Origin: JAJPJX01 sp964568355
GTDB lineage: Bacteria > Acidobacteriota > Terriglobia > Bryobacterales > Bryobacteraceae
Direction of reading: 5' to 3'
DNA length: 12,173 nt
Assembly: GCA_964568355.1 (NCBI GenBank)
Contig: CAZMRK010000517.1
Coordinates: 1 to 12,173, forward strand
Part shown: positions 1 to 7,051 of the stretch, one piece after another
Layout: every line of letters starts with the position of its first letter
Numbering within the stretch: position 1 is the stretch's first letter
Position numbers and translations under genes: made by a program
The notes under the pieces: model-generated
What the model was told of the DNA's origin: nothing
What the model saw: only the letters and a program-made list of their open reading frames with translations
Databases searched by the model: none

Positions 1-1
1 C

Positions 2-553
2 CTGGAAGGCCTGGATGGAGTGAACAAGATGTCCAAGTCGCTGGGCAACTACATCGGCGTAACCGAGCCGGCTGAGGTGATGTTCCGGAAGGTGATGCAG
101 ATCAGCGACGATCTGATGTACCGGTATTATGAACTGCTGACGGACATGAGCGAGGCTGAGATCGGCGAGTTGCGGGCGCGCGTGGCTGCGGGCAAAGTGC
201 ATCCGATGGACGCCAAGTCCGATTTGGGCAAGCGCATCGTAACCGATTTCCATTCCGCGGCCGAGGCGGCGCGCGCTGCCGATGAGTTCAATCGCGTGGT
301 ACGGCAGCGGCAGGTTCCTTCCGACGTGCCTTGTGTACCGCTTCCCGAAGGTGTGCGAACGCCAGCGGGCATTCGGGTAGACAAATTGCTGGCCCGGGTC
401 GGACTGGCGGAATCGGTGAGCGATGCCGTGCGCAAGATCAAGGCTGGGGCGGTAGAGATCAATGGGCAGAAGGTCCACGATCTGGTCTGGACGGGGGGCG
501 ATCAGGAGTTGTTGATCCAGGTGGGCAAGGGGTGGCGACGGGTAACTGTGTAA
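2..553 (+). CDS. tyrS: Tyrosine-tRNA ligase, C-terminal part (5' end outside window)
   Basis: Class I aminoacyl-tRNA synthetase that charges tRNA-Tyr in the cytoplasm. The reading frame is open from base 2, so the gene starts upstream; 183 residues are visible. The ATP-binding signature KMSKS follows a GVN at visible residues 9-13. This is the KMSKS-type (TyrZ-like, longer) TyrRS rather than the KFGKT type of E. coli. The helical anticodon-recognition region follows (about 14-120). A C-terminal S4 RNA-binding domain (about 123-183) shows the usual pattern, with RVDKLLARVGLAES, then a basic helix, then EINGQKV. The stop TAA is at 551-553. The next gene starts only 6 nt downstream, but its base composition differs, so shared transcription may be incidental. 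Identification is firm; only the catalytic Rossmann half is missing. Confidence 0.95.
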   Translation: MEGLDGVNKMSKSLGNYIGVTEPAEVMFRKVMQISDDLMYRYYELLTDMSEAEIGELRARVAAGKVHPMDAKSDLGKRIVTDFHSAAEAARAADEFNRVVRQRQVPSDVPCVPLPEGVRTPAGIRVDKLLARVGLAESVSDAVRKIKAGAVEINGQKVHDLVWTGGDQELLIQVGKGWRRVTV

Positions 554-559
554 AAGCAA

Positions 560-973
560 ATGCAACCGCTGATGGACGCAGATGCACGCGGATTGAATGA
601 GATTACGGAGCGGATTATTGGGTGTGCTTATACGGTTGTGAATACGTTGGGCGTCGGGTTTCTGGAGAAAGTTTATGAGAATGCTCTGGCATATGAACTT
701 CGCAAGAACGGTTTGGCGGTGGAGCAGCAGAAAGCGGTTCCGGTTCGGTATGACGGCGTTCTTGTTGGTGACTATGTCGCAGATCTGTTGGTGGCCGGCT
801 GCGTGCTGACGGAACTGAAGGCGGTCAAGAATCTAGATGAGATTCATGTGGCTCAATGCTTGAACTATTTGAAGGGCACTGGATTGCAAGTTTGTCTTCT
901 ACTCAACTTCGGCTCCCGCAGACTCCAGATCCGCCGGCTGGTTCATGAATTTGATCGGCGTGAATCCGCGTGA
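560..973 (+). CDS. GxxExxY-family protein (PD-(D/E)XK nuclease-like, unknown role)
   Basis: A 137-residue protein of the GxxExxY family (PDDEXK_3-like), whose cellular role is not established. The name-giving motif is G33-F-L-E36-K-V-Y39. A nuclease-like core is visible as D75, then E85-L-K87, followed by H97-V-A-Q99, matching the D...ExK arrangement of PD-(D/E)XK folds; nuclease activity is inferred only. Two starts are possible: ATG 560, or ATG 572 (Met5), which gives MDADARGLNEIT and resembles the N-terminus I recall for the family. Neither has a clear Shine-Dalgarno. By hand count, 601-900 is about 50% GC, against roughly 70% in the following gene (1201-1320), which suggests a separate origin. 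Both ends of the gene lie in degenerate 10-bp repeats in inverted orientation, and its TGA (971-973) is inside the right repeat. It separates tyrS from the GNAT gene like a small inserted cassette. Confidence 0.85.
   Translation: MQPLMDADARGLNEITERIIGCAYTVVNTLGVGFLEKVYENALAYELRKNGLAVEQQKAVPVRYDGVLVGDYVADLLVAGCVLTELKAVKNLDEIHVAQCLNYLKGTGLQVCLLLNFGSRRLQIRRLVHEFDRRESA
574..593 (+). repeat. Left degenerate 10-bp repeat flanking the GxxExxY gene
   Basis: Two tandem 10-bp units, GGACGCAGAT (574-583) and GCACGCGGAT (584-593), share the pattern NNACGCNGAT. They lie inside the 5' coding end and encode the residues ADARG after Met5. The second unit matches, in inverted orientation, 9 of 10 bases of the right-hand unit at 964-973. 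Extended to 14 bases, 581-594 matches the complement of 963-976 at 13 positions. Confidence 0.7.
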
Positions 974-980
974 ATCGGCG
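954..980 (-). repeat. Right degenerate 10-bp repeat, inverted relative to the left one
   Basis: Read on the minus strand this holds a partial unit CGCCGAT (980-974), then TCACGCGGAT (973-964) and TCACGCCGAT (963-954), the same NNACGCNGAT pattern as at 574-593. The plus-strand reading encodes the last residues of the GxxExxY protein, including its stop. The left and right copies therefore bracket the gene as imperfect inverted repeats, about 407 bp outer edge to outer edge. Confidence 0.7.
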
Positions 981-989
981 GTTCCTTTT

Positions 990-1817
990 ATGTCAGACGT
1001 GCGCATCTTAACCTCTTCCGACATCCCCGCGGCTATGGCGCTCAAGGAGGCTGCAGGATGGAACCAGACCGAGACGGACTGGGAGAACGTGATGCGCCTG
1101 GCTCCGGAAGGCTGTTTTGGGCTGGAGTACGAGGGGCGGCTGGTAGCGACGGCCACCGCTGTCGACTATCATCGCGATCTGGCTTGGATCGGCATGGTGT
1201 TGACGCATCCCGACTATCGGGGCCGCGGCTTTGCGCGCCGCCTGATGGAGCGCTGCCTGGTGTATCTCGACAGCCGCGGCGTGGCCTGGACCAAACTGGA
1301 CGCCACCGACATGGGCCGGCCCTTGTATAGCAAGCTGGGCTTTGCGGACGAGTGCGCGATCGAGCGCTGGTTCCGCCCGCCGGAGGAAGTGGAGGCGGCG
1401 CCAGACGTCCGACCTTTTCTGCTGGACGACTGGAGGGAACTGGACCGGCGGGCTTTTGGCGCGGATCGCTCGGAACTGCTGGCCACGCTGGCGCCGCTGG
1501 GTGCTGCCGCTCTTCCCGGCCAAGGCTATGTCATGGGCCGGAAGGGTGCCAAGGCGGCATACCTGGGGCCTTGCGTGAGCCGCTCCCCTGAAGCGGCTCC
1601 CGAACTGATACGCTGGTTCGTCGCGCGCTATCCGGCTCAGCCCCTTTATTGGGACGTGCTGCCCGATCACCACGAAGCAGCCCGGCTGGCGCGGGAGTTC
1701 GGATTCGCGCCTTTGCGGCACCTCGTGCGCATGGCACGCCGCGGCCCGGGCGCCGCAGATCCGGCTCCGCAGCACAATTCTCACGTTTTTGCGATTGCAG
1801 GCTTCGAATATGGATAG
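990..1817 (+). CDS. GNAT-family N-acyltransferase, two-domain
   Basis: A 275-residue protein that transfers an acyl group from acyl-CoA to an amine; the substrate is not readable from sequence. The N-terminal GNAT domain (about 4-128) shows the CoA pyrophosphate loop R77-G-R-G80-F-A82 after a beta-4 strand (WIGMVLTHPDYRG) and a YSKLGF motif near 113-118. A second domain (about 137-250) with the pattern GRKGAKAAYLGP resembles the C-terminal Acetyltransf_18 type found in some two-domain GNATs. ATG 990 is preferred. The in-frame ATG 945 would lie inside the GxxExxY gene and would translate the flanking repeat into a 15-residue leader. No clear ribosome-binding site is seen before either start. 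The 3' end overlaps the next gene by 8 nt, which suggests translational coupling and a shared pathway with the enolase-superfamily enzyme. Confidence 0.85.
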   Translation: MSDVRILTSSDIPAAMALKEAAGWNQTETDWENVMRLAPEGCFGLEYEGRLVATATAVDYHRDLAWIGMVLTHPDYRGRGFARRLMERCLVYLDSRGVAWTKLDATDMGRPLYSKLGFADECAIERWFRPPEEVEAAPDVRPFLLDDWRELDRRAFGADRSELLATLAPLGAAALPGQGYVMGRKGAKAAYLGPCVSRSPEAAPELIRWFVARYPAQPLYWDVLPDHHEAARLAREFGFAPLRHLVRMARRGPGAADPAPQHNSHVFAIAGFEYG

Positions 1818-2877
1818 ATCCATTACGCTCGACTGGGTCCAAGTACCCCTCAAAGAACCATTTCGTATCTCCAATGGCGCCGTCGCGGTGAAAGACGCCA
1901 TCGTCGTCTCCTATCGGCAGGATGGTGTTACCGGCTATGGCGAGGCTTCTCCCATGTCCGGGGCGTTCTACTCCACAGAGACCCCGGAATCTTCCTGGGC
2001 TGCGCTCGAAAAACTGGCGCCCGCGGCTCTGCGCAACCCGGATGTGGATCTCGATACGGTGGTGGAGGGCGAGGCTTTCGCCAAGGCCGGGCTGGCAGGC
2101 GCCCTGGTCGACCGCAACCTGCGTGCCATTAAAAAGCCCTTGTGGGAGTGGCTGGGGGCTGCCGACCGTCCGGTACCGTCCGGAGTTGCCATTGGCATTT
2201 TCGATACGGTGGAAGAACTGCTCGATCGGGTCCAGCTTTACGTAAGCCAGGGCTATCGCCGGGTGAAGATCAAGATCCAGCACGGTTGGGATGTCGAGCC
2301 GGTATGCCGCGTCCGCGAGAAGTTCCCGAACGTGCCTCTGATGGTGGACGCCAATGCCGCCTATACCATCGCCGACCTGCCGGTCTTTCGCGAACTGGAC
2401 CGCTTCGGCCTGATGATGTACGAGCAGCCGCTGGGCCGCCATGCCCTGGAAGAGATGGCCGAGCTTTCGCGGTCGGTCAAGACACCGGTGTGCGCCGATG
2501 AATCGGCGGAGTCGCTGGCGATGCTGGAACGTCTGATTGAGCTGGGATCGGCGAAGATCATCAACATCAAGATCCAGCGGGTGGGCGGGATTCACAGCGC
2601 CAAGCGGATGCACGACCGTGCGCAGGAGGCGGGGTTGCCGTGTTGGATGGGCACCATGCCGGAACTGGGCATCGCTTCGGTAGAGGCGGTCCACTTGGCG
2701 ACGTTACCCAATTTCCAGTATCCCACCGACGTGGAGGCTTCCAGCCGCTGGTATACCGACGACATCATCGAGCCGCAGATCCAAATCAGCGCGGAGGGAT
2801 ATCTACAGGCGCAGGTGGCACAGGTTTCGCAAGAAAAATTGGAGCGTTACTGTATCAAACATGCGACATTGAAGTAA
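1810..2877 (+). CDS. menC: o-Succinylbenzoate synthase / N-succinylamino acid racemase family (enolase superfamily)
   Basis: A 355-residue enolase-superfamily enzyme of the muconate lactonizing subgroup. The closest type is OSBS (MenC, dehydration of SHCHC in menaquinone synthesis), many members of which are also, or only, N-succinylamino acid racemases. Catalytic features are complete. K153-I-K155 is the KxK motif. Metal ligands are D180 (MVDAN), E205 (YEQPL) and D230 (CADES). K254 (NIKIQRVGG) is the opposite acid/base. The capping-domain N-terminus occupies about 1-115 and the barrel 120-320, with the OSBS-like DDIIEP near 317-322. The barrel end reads GTMPELGI where OSBS proteins I recall have a GGMLE(S/A)GI-like sequence. 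ATG 1810 (MDRSI) fits the family's N-terminus better than the in-frame TTG at 1789. No other men gene lies in the window, so menC is the family name, not a proven role. The 8-nt overlap with the GNAT gene makes the racemase reading credible. Confidence 0.8.
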   Translation: MDRSITLDWVQVPLKEPFRISNGAVAVKDAIVVSYRQDGVTGYGEASPMSGAFYSTETPESSWAALEKLAPAALRNPDVDLDTVVEGEAFAKAGLAGALVDRNLRAIKKPLWEWLGAADRPVPSGVAIGIFDTVEELLDRVQLYVSQGYRRVKIKIQHGWDVEPVCRVREKFPNVPLMVDANAAYTIADLPVFRELDRFGLMMYEQPLGRHALEEMAELSRSVKTPVCADESAESLAMLERLIELGSAKIINIKIQRVGGIHSAKRMHDRAQEAGLPCWMGTMPELGIASVEAVHLATLPNFQYPTDVEASSRWYTDDIIEPQIQISAEGYLQAQVAQVSQEKLERYCIKHATLK

Positions 2878-2893
2878 CGGTCCTGATCTTTGT

Positions 2894-3739
2894 ATGCGGA
2901 AATTGTTCTACTGGAAGCTCAAGCACCGCGAGATCAAGCTCGGAGAACGCACGGTGATTCTCGGCGTGCTGAATGTCACGCCCGATTCTTTTTCCGACGG
3001 CGGCAAGTATCTCGATCCCGACCGGTCTTTCGCGCGAGCCTTGGAGTTGGAAGAGCAAGGTGCTGATATTCTCGACATCGGCGCCGAATCCACACATCCC
3101 GGCGCTAGTCCGATCTCGGCCGCCGAAGAACTGCGGCGCCTGGTTCCGGTGCTCAAGCGGCTGAAGGGGCACCTGGCGATTCCGATCTCGGTGGACACCT
3201 ATAAGGCCGAAGTCGCGGAGCGGGCTCTGGAGCACGGTGCGGAGATCATCAACGATCCTTCGGGGCTGACGCTGGAGCCGCAACTGGCACGCATGGTCTC
3301 CCACCACGACGCAGGACTGATTCTCAATCACATGCGCGGCCGCCCGGACACGTGGGCCAAGCTTCCACCGCTGCCGGATGTGATGGGGACGATCGTCCGC
3401 GATCTGGACGCCACCGTCAGCCGGGCGAGGCATAGCGGCATCGACCGCACGCGGCTGGTGATCGACCCGGGGCTGGGATTCGGTAAACGTAAAGAACAAA
3501 ATTCCGAGATTCTGGCCCGGTTGGGGCTGTTGACCCACCTGGACCTGCCGATTCTGTTGGGACCCTCGCGCAAATCCTTTCTGGCGCATCCTACGGAGAA
3601 ACAAACCTCTTTCGCCACTGCCGCGGCGGTTGCCCTGTCGATCGCGGCCGGCGCGCACCTGGTGCGGGTCCACGAAGTAGCCGAGATGCGAGCAGCGGCC
3701 GATGTAGCGGATGAAGTGCTGCGCGCCCGCCCTTCTTAG
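2894..3739 (+). CDS. folP: Dihydropteroate synthase
   Basis: A 281-residue TIM-barrel enzyme that condenses dihydropterin pyrophosphate with p-aminobenzoate in folate synthesis, in the cytoplasm; it is the sulfonamide target. Family motifs occur in order: GVLNVTPDSFSDGG (24-37), DIGAEST (61-67), PISVDTYK (97-104), IINDPSG (118-124), NHMRG (145-149), DPGLGFGK (191-198), GPSRKSFL (223-230) and VRVHEV (257-262). The loop usually reading ESTRPG is ESTHPG here (His68, codon CAT), an unusual replacement of an arginine that contacts the substrate pyrophosphate; NDPSG in place of the usual NDVSG is a smaller oddity. ATG 2894 is 16 nt after the upstream stop, with no evident Shine-Dalgarno. It sits at the end of the tyrS-to-folP plus-strand run. 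Other folate genes are not in the window. Confidence 0.93.
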   Translation: MRKLFYWKLKHREIKLGERTVILGVLNVTPDSFSDGGKYLDPDRSFARALELEEQGADILDIGAESTHPGASPISAAEELRRLVPVLKRLKGHLAIPISVDTYKAEVAERALEHGAEIINDPSGLTLEPQLARMVSHHDAGLILNHMRGRPDTWAKLPPLPDVMGTIVRDLDATVSRARHSGIDRTRLVIDPGLGFGKRKEQNSEILARLGLLTHLDLPILLGPSRKSFLAHPTEKQTSFATAAAVALSIAAGAHLVRVHEVAEMRAAADVADEVLRARPS

Positions 3740-3753
3740 TGCGACAGAACACG

Positions 3754-3773
3754 TATCCGGAACTCACCGGGTA
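3754..3773 (+). other. Small hairpin between folP and the first protease gene
   Basis: TATCCGG and CCGGGTA pair around a 6-base loop (AACTCA), giving a 7-bp stem with one T-G wobble, 14 nt after the folP stop. No T-run follows, so it is not a standard intrinsic terminator. It could be a 3'-end stabilising hairpin or chance. It overlaps the start of the -10-like TAAACT at 3772. Confidence 0.25.
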
Positions 3774-3777
3774 AACT
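3772..3777 (+). promoter_or_regulatory. Possible -10 element upstream of the first protease
   Basis: TAAACT matches 4 of 6 bases of TATAAT and lies 30 nt upstream of the ATG at 3808, leaving room for a leader of about 24 nt. No convincing -35 box is seen at 16-18 bp spacing. The rest of the 68-bp spacer 3740-3807 holds only the hairpin described separately and a G-rich stretch (GGGG at 3803-3806) too close to the start to be a good ribosome-binding site. Confidence 0.3.
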
Positions 3778-3807
3778 GGTCGCGGATGGGGTGCGTCACA
3801 ATGGGGT

Positions 3808-6800
3808 ATGTTTTCTTTCAGGCGGAACGGATCTTTTGCGCTGTTGATCGCGCTGCTGGCCGGCTCGGCACACGCACGCGTACGGCTTCAGGAATACGCC
3901 CTCATGCTTCAGGACCCGCCGCTCGCGCGGCAGACCGCTTCCGGAGGCGGTACCCAGACCGCTTCCATGGAGGCACGCCGCCAGAAATTGCAGCGCGCCC
4001 AGGATATCCTGCGAAGAGAGCTTGCCCGCCGTAAGATCGCGGTGACCAGTGCTGCGCAAACCCTCGTGAATGCCGTGTTCGTGCGCATACCGGCCGGCCG
4101 CGCGAGCGACCTGCAATCGCTCCCCGGCGTGGTGCGCGCTGTCTACATGCCTCCCATCCGCCGGCACCTGGACCAGGCGGTAGGCCTGGTGAAGGCGTCG
4201 GACGCCTGGAATTTACTGGGTGGGACAGGACAGGCAGGCGCTGGTATCAAGATCGGGATTCTGGATACCGGCATCGATCAAACGCACGCGGCGTTTCAGG
4301 ACAACTCGCTTTCCACGCCTTCGGGCTTCCCCAAAGGAGAGCAGGCTTACACGACGACGAAGGTAATCGTCGCCCGCAGTTACGTTTCGGCCTTGACAAG
4401 CACCGATCCGACTTATTCCACACCGGACGATGCCAGCCCGCGCGACCGGTCCGGCCACGGCACCGCGGTGGCGATGATTGCCGCCGGCGCTCAGAATGCG
4501 GGCCCGGCCGCCACGATTACCGGCATCGCTCCCAAAGCGTGGCTGGGTAATTATAAGGTGTTTGGCAGTCCGGGCATCCTCGCCTACACCACTGCCTCCG
4601 CGGTGACAGCAGCCCTGGAAGATGCCTATAGCGACGGCATGGACGTGGTGGTGCTGCCGTTCGGGTACACGGCACTTTACGGCTATCTGGCCAAAGACTG
4701 CGGCGACAGCGGCAGCGACGTCTGCGATCAGGATTTCTATCCAATGGAAGAGGCGGTTACCACGGCCATCAGCCGCGGTATGACGGTGGTGGTTTCGGCC
4801 GGTAATGACGGCAATACGGGCAATCAGTTCCCGACCTTGAACACCATCGCCACACCCGGCCTGGTTCCGCCGGCGATCACCGTCGGCGCGACCACGAATT
4901 CGCACATCTTCTACAACAACGTGAGTGTGGTGGGATCCGGTGTTCCGGCTAATCTGCAGAACCTTCACGCCCTGTTTGGAGAAGGCCCCAAGCCTGCCTC
5001 GGTGCTGAGTGCGCCGCTGGGGGATGTTTCCCAGTTGCAGAACGATGGGCTGGCCTGCTCTGCGCTACCCGCGGGATCGCTCAATGGCAAGATCGCGCTG
5101 ATCCAGCGCGGCAACTGCTCTTTCGCCCTCAAGATCAACAATGCCCAGGCGGCGGGGGCCGTAGGCGCGGTCATCTATCAACTCGACGGGCAGGATTTCA
5201 TCTTCAACCAGTTGGGCGCGCTCTATACCGGCATCCCGGCGGTGATGGTGGGCAATACCGATGGGGTCGCCCTGAAGAACTATCTGCAATCCCATTCCGA
5301 TGCGAGCGTCAGCCTGAATCCCGCGTTGAGCCCGGTGAGCGCATCGTTCAACACGGTGGCGGACTTCAGCTCCCACGGTCCGACCATTGGGGATTCGTCG
5401 ATCAAACCCGATTTGGTAGCGGTGGGCACGGATTTGTATACGGCAACCCAAAAGTCGGATCCGGAGGGCGACCTCTACGATGCCACGGGCTACACCTCGG
5501 CAAACGGATCGAGCTTTGCCGCGGCCATGGTGGGTGGCGCCGCAGCCCTGGTGAAACAGCGCAATGCAAGCTTTTCACCGGCTCAAATCAAATCCGCGGT
5601 GGTCAATACGGCAACGCAGGATATCTCCGATGACGGCGGTCAGGCGCGAGTGACCGCGGTCGGCGCAGGCAAGCTCAATGTGGCGGCGGCAGTGAGCACC
5701 AGTGCCACCGTGGATCCGGTGTCGCTTTCGTTCGGCGTCATCAGCCAGGGAGCGCTGCCGATCAATCGCACGATTACCGTCACCAACACGTCTTCGGCGG
5801 CGGCCACGTTCAATCTCTCCATCAGCCCGCGGGATGAGAACGGCGCGCAACTCAGTGTTTCGCCGAACACGCTTGCGCTTACGCCGGGACAGCAGGGAAC
5901 GGCGACGGTTACATTGCAAGGAAGCACTCCAGCCGCGGGAGCGTATGAAGGAGCGCTGGTGATCAGCGCCGGAAACACAAACCTGCGCGTCCCTTACTTG
6001 TACCTGGTGGGGGACGGCACACCTTACAACATCTTTCCACTCATCAATGGCAGCTTCACAGGAGTGATTGGCGACCAGGGCTGGTTGGTCGGCTTCAAGG
6101 TGGTAGACCGGTACGGCGCTCCGGTGGTCAACCAGGCAGTGGCCTTCAGCGCCGCGAGCGGCGGTGGATCGATCGGTGGTGCGGACCCGGTGACAGACAA
6201 GCTGGGAATCGCCGCCGCCAATGTCAACCTCGGCTCTCAGGTCGGCGACCAGGTGTTTACGGCGCAGGCGGGCGGCCTGACTGTGGAGTTTGATGCCTTC
6301 GCGCGGCAGCTTCCCACGATCGCAAGTGGAGGCGTAGTAAATGCTGCCAGCGGGCAGGTAGGCGATGGGCTGGCTCCAGGCTCATATGTTTCCATCTTCG
6401 GGTCCAACTTGAGCGATGCCACCAGGGCTCTTAGCGCTTCCTCGCTGCCGCTATCGATGGCCGGCGTCAGCGTGAGTTTCGATGGCGGCGGGTTGAGCTT
6501 GCCGGGGCGGCTATCCTACGTGAGCGGCGACCAGATCAATGTGCAGATCCCGTGGGAGTTTCAAGGGCAGTCCTCGGTACAGATGAAGGTGATCACCGAT
6601 GGCATCCTCAGCTCGGTGTATACGGTCCCGCTCAAAGACTACGCTCCGGCGGCCTTCGAATATCAGGATTCGGGAAGCGGCCAGCAACTGGCCGCCGTGC
6701 TGGATCTGAACTATCAACTGGTGACGGTCGCGCATCCGGCGCAGCGGGGACAATACATCCAGCTCTACGCCAACGGATTGGGGCCGGTCAACAACCAGCC

Positions 6801-7032
6801 GGCTTCCGGTGAACCCAGTCCCTCAGAGCCTTTGGCCACCACGCGGGTTACTCCCACCGTGACGATTGGGGGGCAGCAGGCAGCCGTCCAGTTCAGCGGC
6901 TTAGTGCCTCCGTATGTCGGGCTTTATCAGATCAACGTGCAGGTGCCCGACGGCGTATCGCCGGGCGTCCAGCCCCTGGTGATTACGGCTAACGGGGTTA
7001 CGTCGAAAACCGCGAACCTTCCAGTTCAGTAA
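3808..7032 (+). CDS. Secreted S8 subtilisin-like protease with PA, Ig-like and TIGR03437 C-terminal domains
   Basis: A 1074-residue exported serine endopeptidase. Signal peptide 1-23: basic FRRN, hydrophobic 10-19, cleavage after AHA. An inhibitor_I9-like propeptide covers about 25-120. The S8 domain holds D153 (ILDTGID), H217 (SGHGTA), oxyanion N333 (SAGNDG) and nucleophile S569 (NGSSFAAA). A PA domain (about 398-500, C417 and C437 probably paired) is inserted between Asn and Ser, as in Vpr-like subtilases. Two beta-sandwich, Ig-like regions follow (about 632-735 and 738-830, the second Big_1-like). A TIGR03437-type domain typical of Solibacter relatives ends the protein (about 834-1074). 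Oddities relative to the next gene: V-L-P-F-G (282-286) replaces N-L-S-L-G, GSSFAAA replaces GTSFSAP, and an extra loop carries C298 and C306. The triad is intact, so activity is expected, perhaps with altered specificity. Its target is unknown. Confidence 0.9.
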   Translation: MFSFRRNGSFALLIALLAGSAHARVRLQEYALMLQDPPLARQTASGGGTQTASMEARRQKLQRAQDILRRELARRKIAVTSAAQTLVNAVFVRIPAGRASDLQSLPGVVRAVYMPPIRRHLDQAVGLVKASDAWNLLGGTGQAGAGIKIGILDTGIDQTHAAFQDNSLSTPSGFPKGEQAYTTTKVIVARSYVSALTSTDPTYSTPDDASPRDRSGHGTAVAMIAAGAQNAGPAATITGIAPKAWLGNYKVFGSPGILAYTTASAVTAALEDAYSDGMDVVVLPFGYTALYGYLAKDCGDSGSDVCDQDFYPMEEAVTTAISRGMTVVVSAGNDGNTGNQFPTLNTIATPGLVPPAITVGATTNSHIFYNNVSVVGSGVPANLQNLHALFGEGPKPASVLSAPLGDVSQLQNDGLACSALPAGSLNGKIALIQRGNCSFALKINNAQAAGAVGAVIYQLDGQDFIFNQLGALYTGIPAVMVGNTDGVALKNYLQSHSDASVSLNPALSPVSASFNTVADFSSHGPTIGDSSIKPDLVAVGTDLYTATQKSDPEGDLYDATGYTSANGSSFAAAMVGGAAALVKQRNASFSPAQIKSAVVNTATQDISDDGGQARVTAVGAGKLNVAAAVSTSATVDPVSLSFGVISQGALPINRTITVTNTSSAAATFNLSISPRDENGAQLSVSPNTLALTPGQQGTATVTLQGSTPAAGAYEGALVISAGNTNLRVPYLYLVGDGTPYNIFPLINGSFTGVIGDQGWLVGFKVVDRYGAPVVNQAVAFSAASGGGSIGGADPVTDKLGIAAANVNLGSQVGDQVFTAQAGGLTVEFDAFARQLPTIASGGVVNAASGQVGDGLAPGSYVSIFGSNLSDATRALSASSLPLSMAGVSVSFDGGGLSLPGRLSYVSGDQINVQIPWEFQGQSSVQMKVITDGILSSVYTVPLKDYAPAAFEYQDSGSGQQLAAVLDLNYQLVTVAHPAQRGQYIQLYANGLGPVNNQPASGEPSPSEPLATTRVTPTVTIGGQQAAVQFSGLVPPYVGLYQINVQVPDGVSPGVQPLVITANGVTSKTANLPVQ

Positions 7033-7039
7033 ATCGAGT

Positions 7040-7045
7040 TACACT
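7040..7045 (+). promoter_or_regulatory. Possible -10 element for a leaderless second protease transcript
   Basis: TACACT (4 of 6 to TATAAT) ends 6 nt before the GTG at 7052, so initiation at the usual distance would fall on or next to the start codon. No Shine-Dalgarno precedes that GTG and no good -35 is visible. The gene may equally be co-transcribed with the protease gene 19 nt upstream. Confidence 0.3.
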
Positions 7046-7051
7046 TCTGAT

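Noticed and set aside
945..989. Upstream in-frame ATG extending the GNAT protein by 15 residues
   Set aside because: It lies inside the GxxExxY gene and would translate the flanking repeat; the GNAT fold is complete from ATG 990.
1531..2694. 387-codon open frame on the minus strand opposite the GNAT and menC genes
   Set aside because: It is antisense to two recognisable enzymes with intact motifs, and its translation shows no family pattern. Long antisense frames are expected at this GC content.
2855..3673. 272-codon open frame on the minus strand opposite folP
   Set aside because: A shadow of folP; its composition (rich in Arg, Gln, His) is typical of antisense reading.
4213..4968. 251-codon minus-strand frame inside the first protease gene
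   Set aside because: It lies entirely over the catalytic domain of an intact S8 protease and shows no motif.
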